Translations under genes and position numbers: made by a program
Shown here: in pieces, positions 39,779 through 47,299 of the stretch
Layout of the letters: each line of letters opens with the position of its first letter
How positions within the stretch are numbered: position 1 is the stretch's first letter
Assembly (NCBI GenBank): GCA_937916395.1
Contig: CALFTN010000060.1
Span: forward strand, 7,427-71,426
DNA length: 64,000 nt
From: an uncultured Clostridia bacterium
GTDB taxonomy: Bacteria; Bacillota; Clostridia; Oscillospirales; Acutalibacteraceae
Reading direction: 5' to 3'
Notes under the pieces: model-generated
Seen by the model: the letters and a program-made list of their open reading frames with translations, nothing else
Database searches by the model: none
What the model was told of the DNA's origin: nothing

Positions 39779-40802
39779 ATTTCTTGATTTTTAATTCATC
39801 AATTTTTTGAAGATATTTATTTACAGTTGCGCCAAAGGTTATGTTCCAATCAGTTTCTAAAAGCTCAATTATTCGTTGGTAAGTTGAGATTGACTTTTGA
39901 TAATCTTTTTTGATTTCATAAATATGAGCGATTGCTTCAAGTGAGTCTGTAAATCTTGGTTTTTGCTGAAGTTCAAATGATTTCTCAAAACAAGAAATTG
40001 CATCTTCGTATTCACAATCATCAGCTTTAAAATCTGCAACTATTGACCAGGTGTACCAACTGTCAGGGAACTTTTTTATCATATCATCAAGTAAACTTTC
40101 ACTTTCGTTGGTTTTTCCTTCTCTACGAAGAATCATAGCATCAAAAACATAAAGTAATTCCGGCTTTTCTTTGTTTCTGATGTTTTCAATTAAATCCTTT
40201 GCTTCGTCAGTTCTGCCATCAGCAATAAGTGCAGGTAACAAATATCTGTATGTCCTCATATCATCAGGATATGTTTTGAGATGTTCGTAGTAAAAATCAA
40301 TGAGCTCGTGACGGTTGCGATAGTTCCAATCTGTGTGTGGTGAACCGTAAGCATCACGCAAAATATTATTCATACTCTTACTTGTGTCACCAAGTATTAA
40401 CGCTTTCTTTGCATATTCTACAGCTTGAATTTCAGAAGATTTTGAACGATGAGCGTAAAGCCAAGCGAGTAATTTGATTGCATTGACATTTTCATTATCT
40501 CGGTTTAATTGCTTTTCAAGAAAATGTTTTGCATTCTGGAATTCACTGTCTGAAAGAGTTGATTTTTCATTTAACATATTTTCAATTCTCTCGTATTGTG
40601 ATTCCTCAGTAAATTCAAAAAGTTCGTCAATACTTACACCGAAAAAGACGGATATTTGTGGGAGTAACGATATATCAGGCATAGTAGTTTCATTCTCCCA
40701 ACGAGAAACTGCTTGATATGTAACCCCCAATGCATTAGCAAGTGTTTCTTGTGTTACACCTTTGTTTAATCTTAATTGTTTTATTTTTTTGCCTAGTTCC
40801 AT
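39777..40802 (-). CDS. XRE-family transcriptional regulator with TPR repeats
   Basis: A 341-residue cytoplasmic protein. Residues 3-60 are a classical HTH_3 domain ('GVTQETLANALGVTYQAVSR'), followed by TPR-like helix pairs from about 85 to 335 ('LIDFYYEHLKTYPDDMRTYRY', 'SWYTWSIVADFKADDCEYEDA' and others). This architecture is frequent in Firmicutes regulators that bind a peptide or protein effector through the TPR domain. It lies divergent from the DUF4143 ATPase gene and may regulate it. The ribosome site is AAGGTG before ATG 40802. Confidence 0.85.
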   Translation of the reverse strand: MELGKKIKQLRLNKGVTQETLANALGVTYQAVSRWENETTMPDISLLPQISVFFGVSIDELFEFTEESQYERIENMLNEKSTLSDSEFQNAKHFLEKQLNRDNENVNAIKLLAWLYAHRSKSSEIQAVEYAKKALILGDTSKSMNNILRDAYGSPHTDWNYRNRHELIDFYYEHLKTYPDDMRTYRYLLPALIADGRTDEAKDLIENIRNKEKPELLYVFDAMILRREGKTNESESLLDDMIKKFPDSWYTWSIVADFKADDCEYEDAISCFEKSFELQQKPRFTDSLEAIAHIYEIKKDYQKSISTYQRIIELLETDWNITFGATVNKYLQKIDELKIKK

Positions 40803-40933
40803 AAATTATCACCTTGTATTTTATTTCGGTACCGATGGCTTTATTATATGTGAAATAGTAAAATTAAGCAATAAACAAACAGATGATAATAACTAAACTA
40901 AAATAAGAGAATAGAAATTTATGGTGTAAAATA

Positions 40934-40962
40934 TTGACTTGTGTGTTTTTGTGATGTATAAT
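40934..40962 (+). promoter_or_regulatory. Promoter of the DUF4143 ATPase gene
   Basis: TTGACT at 40934-40939, 17-bp spacer and a perfect TATAAT at 40957-40962. The start would be near 40969, inside the first of three direct repeats, which excludes an earlier translation start. Confidence 0.7.
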
Positions 40963-40964
40963 TT

Positions 40965-41047
40965 TATAGAAAAGTGTATAAAATACATACAAAAATACAT
41001 AGAAAAGTGTGTTTTAATTGCTTGGAATTTTATAGAAAAGTGTGAAG
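40965..41047 (+). repeat. Three ATAGAAAAGTGT direct repeats at exact 33-bp spacing
   Basis: The 12-bp word ATAGAAAAGTGT occurs at 40966, 40999 and 41032, each 33 bp apart (about three helical turns). It lies just after the promoter and before the ATG at 41074, an arrangement suited to an operator or a regulatory RNA leader. In the frame of the gene they encode 'IEKC' three times, but no start lies upstream of them on the predicted mRNA. Confidence 0.75.
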
Positions 41048-41073
41048 ATGTTTTAAGAAAGGGCGAAATTACA

Positions 41074-42399
41074 ATGCTTTACAGAAAAATACAATCATAT
41101 ATTGAAAATCATTTAAAATCTGACTCTAACAAGATTTTGATTATAGATGGTGCAAGACAAATTGGTAAAACTTATATTATTAAATATACTGCTGAAAAAC
41201 TTTTTAAAAATTATATTGAACTTAATATGCTTGAAGATTTACTTAGTGAAAAAAATTTCAGTACGGTGAAAACAGTTGATGATTTTTATTTGCAAGTAAG
41301 TATGATTGCAGGCGAAAAAATGCAGGATAAAGATAATACAATAATATTTATTGATGAAATACAAGCGTATCCGCATTTACTCACTTTGTTAAAATTTTTG
41401 AAAAGAGATGACCGTTATACTTATATAGCAAGTGGTTCGTTGCTTGGTGTGACTCTTGCAGAGACGACTTCTATACCAATGGGGAGTATTGAAGTTAAGC
41501 GTATGTATCCACTCGATTTCGAGGAGTTTTTGTTAAACAATGGTTTTAACAGTTTTGCTATTGATATAATGAGAAAAAAGTTTGAAGCAAAAGAAAGTCT
41601 TGATGAAACAACTCACAATAAGGTAATGGATTTATTTAAAAAATATTTACTTGTTGGTGGACTTCCAGATGCAATAAACTCATATATAAAAGATAAAAAT
41701 ATTGTTTCTGTTCGTAATATTCAAACAGAAATTCATAAGTTTTATGGTATGGATGCGTCTCAATATGACGAGCAACGTAAATTAAAAATTCGTAGAATAT
41801 ATGACACAATACCATCTAACCTTGTAAATAAGAAAAAACGTGTTGTAATACAAGATATCGAAAATAAAAAAGGCAAGCGTTCTTCTGATTATCAGGATGA
41901 ATTTGATTATCTCATTAACGCTGGTATTGCTCTTGATGTAAAAGCTATATCTACACCAACATTCCCATTGATTGAGAATAGTGGTAAAAATTTACTTAAG
42001 CTCTATCTTAATGATGTTGGTATTCTTACAAATATTCTTTATAAAAATAATATCCGTGCTGTTATTGATGATGTGAAAAGCATTAATTTGGGTTCTGTTT
42101 ATGAGTGTGTTGTAGCATCAGAATTAAAAGCTCACGGCTTTAGCCTTTACTATTATGATAACAAGGCAAAGGGTGAAGTAGATTTTCTTATTGACGATTA
42201 TGAAAGTTTGTCAACTGTACCACTTGAAATTAAATCTGGTAAAGATTACACCGTTCACAGTGCATTAAATCATTTTATCTCTAATGATGATTATAATGTG
42301 AAAAAAGGCTTTGTTTTATCTAATGAACGAGAAGTAGCAATAAAAGATAAAATAACCTACTTGCCGATTTATTATATAATGTTTTTTAAGCAGGATTAA
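41074..42399 (+). CDS. AAA-type ATPase with DUF4143 domain
   Basis: A 441-residue cytoplasmic protein. Walker A 'GARQIGKTYI' is near 26, Walker B 'TIIFIDEIQ' near 90, and a later 'GSLLGV' arginine-finger-type region is near 128. The C-terminal half includes the DUF4143 features 'YLNDVGIL' and 'GSVYECVVASEL...YYYDNKAKGEVDFLI', an inactive-looking nuclease-like fold. These standalone AAA_14/DUF4143 proteins are common and variable; function is uncertain. ATG 41074 has AAAGGGCG before it. It lies between a TPR regulator and a sigma factor gene. Confidence 0.82.
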   Translation: MLYRKIQSYIENHLKSDSNKILIIDGARQIGKTYIIKYTAEKLFKNYIELNMLEDLLSEKNFSTVKTVDDFYLQVSMIAGEKMQDKDNTIIFIDEIQAYPHLLTLLKFLKRDDRYTYIASGSLLGVTLAETTSIPMGSIEVKRMYPLDFEEFLLNNGFNSFAIDIMRKKFEAKESLDETTHNKVMDLFKKYLLVGGLPDAINSYIKDKNIVSVRNIQTEIHKFYGMDASQYDEQRKLKIRRIYDTIPSNLVNKKKRVVIQDIENKKGKRSSDYQDEFDYLINAGIALDVKAISTPTFPLIENSGKNLLKLYLNDVGILTNILYKNNIRAVIDDVKSINLGSVYECVVASELKAHGFSLYYYDNKAKGEVDFLIDDYESLSTVPLEIKSGKDYTVHSALNHFISNDDYNVKKGFVLSNEREVAIKDKITYLPIYYIMFFKQD

Positions 42400-42437
42400 A
42401 GAAGGAAAACTCAATTCTACAAAGAAAGGGGTAAGTT

Positions 42438-42983
42438 ATGTTTTCGTTAAAAAAAGAAACGCCAGAAAAATTATGTGAACAAATCTGGCGTGAACACGAA
42501 GCATACATAAGAAAGTTTTGCGAATACAAATTGCAGTCGCAAAAGGATTTAGTGGATGATTGTGTAAGTGAAGTGTTTCTGAGTTTACTCAAGGCGCTTA
42601 AAAATAATACAGAGATTAACTGCCCGAAAGCGTGGCTTACTAAGGTTGCCAACAATAAAATAACCGATATTTATAGAAATAAAGAAAAACAAGTAGAAAG
42701 AGAAGTTGCCCTTAATGAAGAAACCTTGAGTGGCAGTTATTATGATACATATAACTTTCAGGAAGTAACAGACGAACAGATAGAACAGATTAAAGAAACA
42801 ATTTTAAATGAATTGGATGAAACGGATAGAAGTTTAATAGAAAACTATTACATCAAAAAGATGAAAGTTAAAGAAATAGCTTCGCTATATAACCTATCTG
42901 AATCCAGTGTAAAAGTAAAGCTTTTCAGAGTTCGGAAAACTATAATTTATCTTTCTAAAAAAGAACTTGAAAAATTTTCTTAA
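42438..42983 (+). CDS. ECF-type RNA polymerase sigma factor
   Basis: A 181-residue protein. Region 2 is at about 20-90 ('DDCVSEVFLSLLKAL', 'WLTKVANNKITDIYR') and region 4 at about 120-172 ('LIENYYIKKMKVKEIASLYN', 'SVKVKLFRVRKTI'). It lacks regions 1 and 3, as extracytoplasmic-function sigma factors do. A gene for a membrane protein with an N-terminal cytoplasmic part follows and an ECF-type promoter lies between them, so this is a self-regulating sigma/anti-sigma unit. AAAGGGG precedes the ATG. Confidence 0.88.
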   Translation: MFSLKKETPEKLCEQIWREHEAYIRKFCEYKLQSQKDLVDDCVSEVFLSLLKALKNNTEINCPKAWLTKVANNKITDIYRNKEKQVEREVALNEETLSGSYYDTYNFQEVTDEQIEQIKETILNELDETDRSLIENYYIKKMKVKEIASLYNLSESSVKVKLFRVRKTIIYLSKKELEKFS

Positions 42984-42990
42984 AAAATTT

Positions 42991-43017
42991 TGTAACCAAA
43001 TGAAAAATTCTCGTCTA
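42991..43017 (+). promoter_or_regulatory. ECF-sigma-type promoter
   Basis: TGTAAC at 42991-42996, 15-bp spacer, CGTCTA at 43012-43017. This AAC..CGTC pattern is typical of ECF sigma targets and lies between the sigma gene and the next gene, suggesting autocontrol of the downstream genes. Confidence 0.7.
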
Positions 43018-43043
43018 TATAAGTGAAAGGAGAAATTTAAGCT

Positions 43044-43826
43044 ATGACAAATAATGAGTTTAAACAAGTTTTGCTTGATGATTCAGTACTTATGTCAAAA
43101 CAAGAGCTTGAGGAAATTATAGAAAACGAACTTAATAAAAGCGAATCAGAAATGGATGCTGATTTAATAGAATATTGTCTTGACAGTATTAAAAAGCTCC
43201 AGTTAAGTGAGGAAAGTAATAAAAAGGAAGAAAGCAAAAAAGTTTTCGTTGTAAATCCAAAAATGTGGCGTGTGCTTGTTACAATGTCAATTGTGTTAAC
43301 TTTTATTTTTGCTGTTACAGCTTCTGCTATTTATTTTAATATTCCAGAAAATATTGTACAGTTAATAGATGGTAATGCAGAATATGATTTTAATTTAGGT
43401 GATGCAGACACAACTGCTGATGGTTATGCATTACTCGAAACTGATTTAGCAAAAAAGTTAGAAAGCTTTGGTATTACGCCTGTAACGTTTCCTGAAGCGT
43501 TGGTCAGCGATGAATGTAAAATAACAAAAATCGAAAACACAACTAGTGACAAAACAACTTTATTAGGTGCATATATTTATTTTGAATATAATGATTTATC
43601 TGGTAGAGCACGTATAGATAAATATATGGATTCTGATTGGATTGGTACTGGTTCTGTAATGGATGTTAAATCAGCAACAATGATTAATGTTAATGGGTTG
43701 GATGTTTTGGTTTTTGAGCAAGATGAAAATTGCACAATTAAATATAACAATGATTTAACACACTATTATTTTTATATAGAGTGTGACTTTGAAACAGCAA
43801 AAGAATTTGCAAAAACAATAAAATAA
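43044..43826 (+). CDS. Putative anti-sigma factor, single-pass membrane protein
   Basis: A 260-residue protein. The cytoplasmic part (1-72) has acidic and alpha-helical segments. A single membrane helix is at about 75-97. The extracytoplasmic domain (100-260) has a beta-rich, DUF4367-like fold ('VTFPEALVSDECKITKIEN', ending 'CDFETAKEFAKTIK'). This layout right after an ECF sigma gene fits an anti-sigma factor that senses an external signal. No zinc-binding HxxxCxxC motif is present. AAAGGAG precedes the ATG. Confidence 0.75.
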   Translation: MTNNEFKQVLLDDSVLMSKQELEEIIENELNKSESEMDADLIEYCLDSIKKLQLSEESNKKEESKKVFVVNPKMWRVLVTMSIVLTFIFAVTASAIYFNIPENIVQLIDGNAEYDFNLGDADTTADGYALLETDLAKKLESFGITPVTFPEALVSDECKITKIENTTSDKTTLLGAYIYFEYNDLSGRARIDKYMDSDWIGTGSVMDVKSATMINVNGLDVLVFEQDENCTIKYNNDLTHYYFYIECDFETAKEFAKTIK

Positions 43827-43848
43827 ACTTTTAAGGGGAGTTTAGAAT

Positions 43849-44256
43849 ATGAAAAAGAAAATAATTATAGCAATAGTAGCAGTAGTAGTTTTAGTTTCAT
43901 CAGTAGCAATATATTTTACAACAAAATCAGATTTTGTTATTGGTATTGGTAAACCTGTTGATTCATCAACACCGATGTATGTAGAACATATAATGTTAAG
44001 CTACGGTAAAGAACCATCAGAAAAACAAGAAGAACAACTTACTGAAATGTATAATAAAATTGATGTTGTGCAAAAAGAAATCAGTACAGAATTTGTTGCT
44101 CCGACTCATATTGAAGTAGAAGTAGAATTCGAAGATGGTAAAACAATAATAACATATAGTGGTAAAGCTACAGAAAAATCTACTAACAATGAAATAGATT
44201 ACAATGAAGAATTAGTTTTTGATTTTATTCTCACAAAAGAAATTAGTGAGGATTAA
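43849..44256 (+). CDS. Small secreted or membrane-anchored protein of unknown function
   Basis: A 135-residue protein with an N-terminal hydrophobic segment (4-22) and a short, acidic, beta-rich extracytoplasmic domain containing 'THIEVEVEFEDGKTIITYSG'. I recognise no family. It lies 22 bp after the anti-sigma gene and probably belongs to the same ECF-driven operon. Confidence 0.65.
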   Translation: MKKKIIIAIVAVVVLVSSVAIYFTTKSDFVIGIGKPVDSSTPMYVEHIMLSYGKEPSEKQEEQLTEMYNKIDVVQKEISTEFVAPTHIEVEVEFEDGKTIITYSGKATEKSTNNEIDYNEELVFDFILTKEISED

Positions 44257-44278
44257 AAATGGTAAAGGGTGAGTGTGT

Positions 44279-44683
44279 ATGAAAAAAATATCCAGTATAC
44301 TGTATGGTATCTGTAATATTTACTTTTGTTTATTTGCTATTGTAAATGGTGTAATTCTTAATTTGCATCCAATTTTTAAAGAAAATGGTTTGACTTTAGG
44401 CTTTTTAGAAGCTGGTGAACTCGGTTGGACAATATATGTATTATTTGCAGTGATTTTTATTGCAGTTGCAATTTTTGTTGCGTGTGCTTATAAGAAACTT
44501 AAAAGTTTTATTCCGTTTTTTATTTTACCTTTATATAACTTTGCACATTTTTATTTAATGCAAGTATTTTATCCAAAGACTGCAGTTGTAATGGTTTTAT
44601 ATGATATCGTTACAATTCTTTCTCTTGTATATGCAATAATTCAAATAAGAAGGGAGAAAAGGTTATATGAAAAAAATCAATAA
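44279..44683 (+). CDS. Four-helix membrane protein
   Basis: A 134-residue integral membrane protein with about four hydrophobic helices and a basic C-terminus ('IQIRREKRLYEKNQ'). AAAGGGTGAG precedes ATG 44279, and it overlaps the next gene by 17 bp, so they are translationally coupled. No family assignment. Likely part of the ECF operon. Confidence 0.65.
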   Translation: MKKISSILYGICNIYFCLFAIVNGVILNLHPIFKENGLTLGFLEAGELGWTIYVLFAVIFIAVAIFVACAYKKLKSFIPFFILPLYNFAHFYLMQVFYPKTAVVMVLYDIVTILSLVYAIIQIRREKRLYEKNQ

Positions 44684-45056
44684 AGTATTATTAGCACTTT
44701 CGGCACTTCTTTCAGGCTTTTTGTTTGTGCGTTTCTTTATGCCGAGGTGGTTTGGTGTATTGATTTATAATATTACTGGCGAAAGCCTTAATCATAATGT
44801 AGGCGAAAGTTGGATTGTTTATCTTTTCTGGGCAATAGTTCTTGGATTAACAATCATTGAATTAATTGCTAACAAAAATAAAAGAAAAATATCTCTTGTA
44901 TTTATTATTGCAGAAATCACTCAAATTTTATTCCTTCCATTAATGGCTAACTTTGAATTCTTTGGTAATATTTATTTTATTTTTACAAGTATTGTAAATA
45001 TTTCTTTATGTGTATTTGCAGTGCGTGAATTAATATTTACTTCAAAGAAAAAATAG
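44667..45056 (+). CDS. Four-helix membrane protein, partner of the previous gene
   Basis: A 129-residue integral membrane protein of about four helices with short loops and a Lys-rich end ('FTSKKK'). It resembles the preceding protein in size and topology without clear sequence identity. It is the last gene before the terminator at 45088-45129. Confidence 0.65.
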   Translation: MKKINKVLLALSALLSGFLFVRFFMPRWFGVLIYNITGESLNHNVGESWIVYLFWAIVLGLTIIELIANKNKRKISLVFIIAEITQILFLPLMANFEFFGNIYFIFTSIVNISLCVFAVRELIFTSKKK

Positions 45057-45087
45057 TTGAGAAATAAAATAATATAAAAATTCTATG

Positions 45088-45129
45088 AACCGATAAATTT
45101 CAGTTTTGAGTTTATCGGTTTATTTTTTT
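45088..45129 (+). terminator. Terminator of the ECF operon
   Basis: A 10-bp stem (AACCGATAAA 45088-45097 with 45111-45120) followed by TATTTTTTT. Confidence 0.85.
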
Positions 45130-45130
45130 G

Positions 45131-45159
45131 TTGAAATGTATATAGAAATATGTTAAAAT
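45131..45159 (+). promoter_or_regulatory. Promoter of the TetR-LCP operon
   Basis: TTGAAA at 45131-45136, 17-bp spacer and TAAAAT at 45154-45159, directly after the preceding terminator. Confidence 0.6.
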
Positions 45160-45192
45160 AATATGGAATATGTTATTTGGTAGGTGAAGAGT

Positions 45193-45792
45193 GTGTCAGA
45201 AACTTCAAGAAAAATCATACAGGGTGTAACAGAGCTTGGTGCAGAGAATGGTATGTATGGTATGACCAGTAAAGCTATTTCTAAAAAATGTGAGTGCTCT
45301 GAGGGTGTTATTTTCAAGCATTTCAATACTTTAGAAGAACTAAAAAAAGAGGTTTATTATAATATAGACAGTGAAATTTACCAGTCTATTAAAAGTGTTG
45401 ATTTTGATGAAAATGATGTTTACAAGAGTATCTGGCGTATCTGGAATGAATATTTTGAGTTTCTTTTACAAAATCCTATAAAAACAAAATATTATAAAAA
45501 TTTCAGGTCCTCAAACCTTTATGTAACACACGACCACGCTAAGGATAACGACCATTACAACACAATTATAAGTGAGTTTAATGCTATTTCTGAGAAGTTT
45601 GGTCTTTATGAAAAAATCAATTACGACGTTTTGTGGTTTTTTATTATAGATAATTCTCTCTCTTTTGCTATGAGAATTTCAGACGGTTCAATAGAAAATA
45701 CTGAGAAAAATAAAAAGACAATTTTTAATATCATCTTCAAACAGATTATAGATGAATTAGGGGTTGCAGAGGTAGGTAACAATGGAAAATAA
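45193..45792 (+). CDS. TetR-family transcriptional regulator
   Basis: A 199-residue protein. The N-terminal DNA-binding domain (3-50) contains 'TSKAISKKCECSEGVIFKHF', the TetR helix-turn-helix. The C-terminal domain is alpha-helical and ligand-binding. The start is GTG 45193 with TAGGTG six bases before it; an in-frame GTG at 45184 lies inside that site. It overlaps the LCP gene by 11 bp and probably shares its transcript. Its ligand and targets are unknown. Confidence 0.85.
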   Translation: MSETSRKIIQGVTELGAENGMYGMTSKAISKKCECSEGVIFKHFNTLEELKKEVYYNIDSEIYQSIKSVDFDENDVYKSIWRIWNEYFEFLLQNPIKTKYYKNFRSSNLYVTHDHAKDNDHYNTIISEFNAISEKFGLYEKINYDVLWFFIIDNSLSFAMRISDGSIENTEKNKKTIFNIIFKQIIDELGVAEVGNNGK

Positions 45793-47245
45793 AAACGGCT
45801 TTTCTTTTGGTGATTCTTCTAAGAATTACGAAACCGAAAAACTGAATAGTGATTATCTTGAGCTTTTAAGCGAGACACCTGTCAGCGAAGAAGAGGTTTA
45901 TGGTGAAGAAAGTCGTGAAATCTACAGTTCTTCTGATAAGGGTGTTAACACACGTTCTTTCAAGGATGATTATGAGGATGTTTATTCAGATTCATCAAAA
46001 GAGCGCGATGACATTTATGTTCTTACAGATGACGCAGAAGAATACGAAGATGTTTACAGTAACGGCGATATTTATCTTTCTAAAAAGCCTGTTAGAGCCG
46101 AGGATTACGAAGAAGATGAATATGAGGATATTCCTATAACACAGAAAAACCGTAGGAATATGCAAAAACAAATAACTATGGAGCTTCCTGACGATGAAAT
46201 CTCAGATTATGAAATGCGTAGAGGTAAGACTCTGGGTAATAAAGGAAACAAGTTGTTTAACTCAAAATTAAAGGTAGCAATTTTAGCAGTTGTTGCAGTA
46301 ATTGTTGCGTTTTCTATCGTTCTCGTTACTTCAGCAGGTGCAATTGTAAGTAGCTTTACAAAAGGCGAAAAGGTTGAGCACATAAGCGATGTTTCGTCAT
46401 TGGCAAAAAGAAGCGACGTAAAAAATATTTTGTTTATCGGTGCTGATAATGCAAAAGGTGGCACTTCACGAAGCGACAGTATGATGATAATTTCTGTTAA
46501 CAAAAAAGCAGGTAAGGTTATTATTACATCAATACTTCGTGATACACACGTAGATATTCCGGGGGAATGTGAAGCAAAAATTAATTCTGCTTATTCCTGG
46601 GGTGGTGCTAATTTATTAATTCAGACAATTGAGCAGAATTTTAACTTGAAAATCGATGGCTATGCAGTAGTTGATTTTAATATGTTTACCGAGCTTGTTG
46701 ATGGTTTGGGCGGTGTTGATGTTGAGGTTACCGAAAATGAAGCAGACTATATAAATAACCGCCATAATTACAAGAGCGAAACTAAGCCAGATCATTTTGA
46801 AAGTGGTGAAAGCGTTCATCTTAATGGTTATCAGGCGTTATGGTATACTCGTATAAGAAAGCTTGACTCAGATTTTATGAGAACCTACAGGCAACGAAAA
46901 GTTATTACTGCAATTGCCGAAAATATTAAAACAGAGCTTTTAACAGGTAATATTTTTGGTGTTATTTCTACAGCAAAGGATGTAGCACCTAATATAGAAA
47001 CCTCTTTGTCAACAACAGAGTTTACTTCACTTGTAACAGGTGTGGCATGGTGTTTTGTGAAATCTGGTCTTAATCTAGATAAGCTTCTTATTTCACAACA
47101 GTTGCCTTTTGATGATACATGGCGATTTGAATCTAAATGGGATGGTTCTTCTATTGTAGTCGATTTCAGTACCAATCAGGAAATGCTTTACGATTCAATT
47201 TATGAACCACAAGAAACTTTGGAAGATACAACCGAAAATGAATAA
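45782..47245 (+). CDS. LytR-CpsA-Psr (LCP) family wall-polymer ligase
   Basis: A 487-residue type II membrane protein. Residues 1-160 form a long acidic, low-complexity cytoplasmic part. A membrane helix is at about 164-190. The extracytoplasmic LCP domain spans about 210-400 with 'FIGADNAKGGTSRSDSMMII', 'ILRDTHVDIPG', 'INSAYSWGG' and 'ALWYTRIRKLDSDFMRTYRQ', including the conserved Arg and Asp residues. LCP proteins attach teichoic-acid-like or other polymers to peptidoglycan. The acidic cytoplasmic extension of about 160 residues is unusually long. The ribosome site is GAGGTAGG before the ATG. Confidence 0.9.
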   Translation: MENKNGFSFGDSSKNYETEKLNSDYLELLSETPVSEEEVYGEESREIYSSSDKGVNTRSFKDDYEDVYSDSSKERDDIYVLTDDAEEYEDVYSNGDIYLSKKPVRAEDYEEDEYEDIPITQKNRRNMQKQITMELPDDEISDYEMRRGKTLGNKGNKLFNSKLKVAILAVVAVIVAFSIVLVTSAGAIVSSFTKGEKVEHISDVSSLAKRSDVKNILFIGADNAKGGTSRSDSMMIISVNKKAGKVIITSILRDTHVDIPGECEAKINSAYSWGGANLLIQTIEQNFNLKIDGYAVVDFNMFTELVDGLGGVDVEVTENEADYINNRHNYKSETKPDHFESGESVHLNGYQALWYTRIRKLDSDFMRTYRQRKVITAIAENIKTELLTGNIFGVISTAKDVAPNIETSLSTTEFTSLVTGVAWCFVKSGLNLDKLLISQQLPFDDTWRFESKWDGSSIVVDFSTNQEMLYDSIYEPQETLEDTTENE

Positions 47246-47250
47246 TGATA

Positions 47251-47299
47251 AAACTCCCGTCATATATTTTTATAGAATATGTGAAGGGAGTTTATTTTT
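47251..47299 (+). terminator. Terminator hairpin whose 3' arm holds the next gene's ribosome site
   Basis: AAACTCCC (47251-47258) pairs with GGGAGTTT (47286-47293), CATAT with ATATG inside, and a T-rich tail follows. The GAAGGGAG at 47283-47290 is also the only Shine-Dalgarno for ATG 47300, so readthrough RNA would mask its own ribosome site. Confidence 0.7.

Noticed and set aside
40939..41073. In-frame N-terminal extension of the DUF4143 ATPase with three 'IEKC' words
   Set aside because: A consensus promoter with TATAAT at 40957-40962 overlaps the first part of this extension, so the mRNA would start after its codons. The ribosome site lies before ATG 41074.
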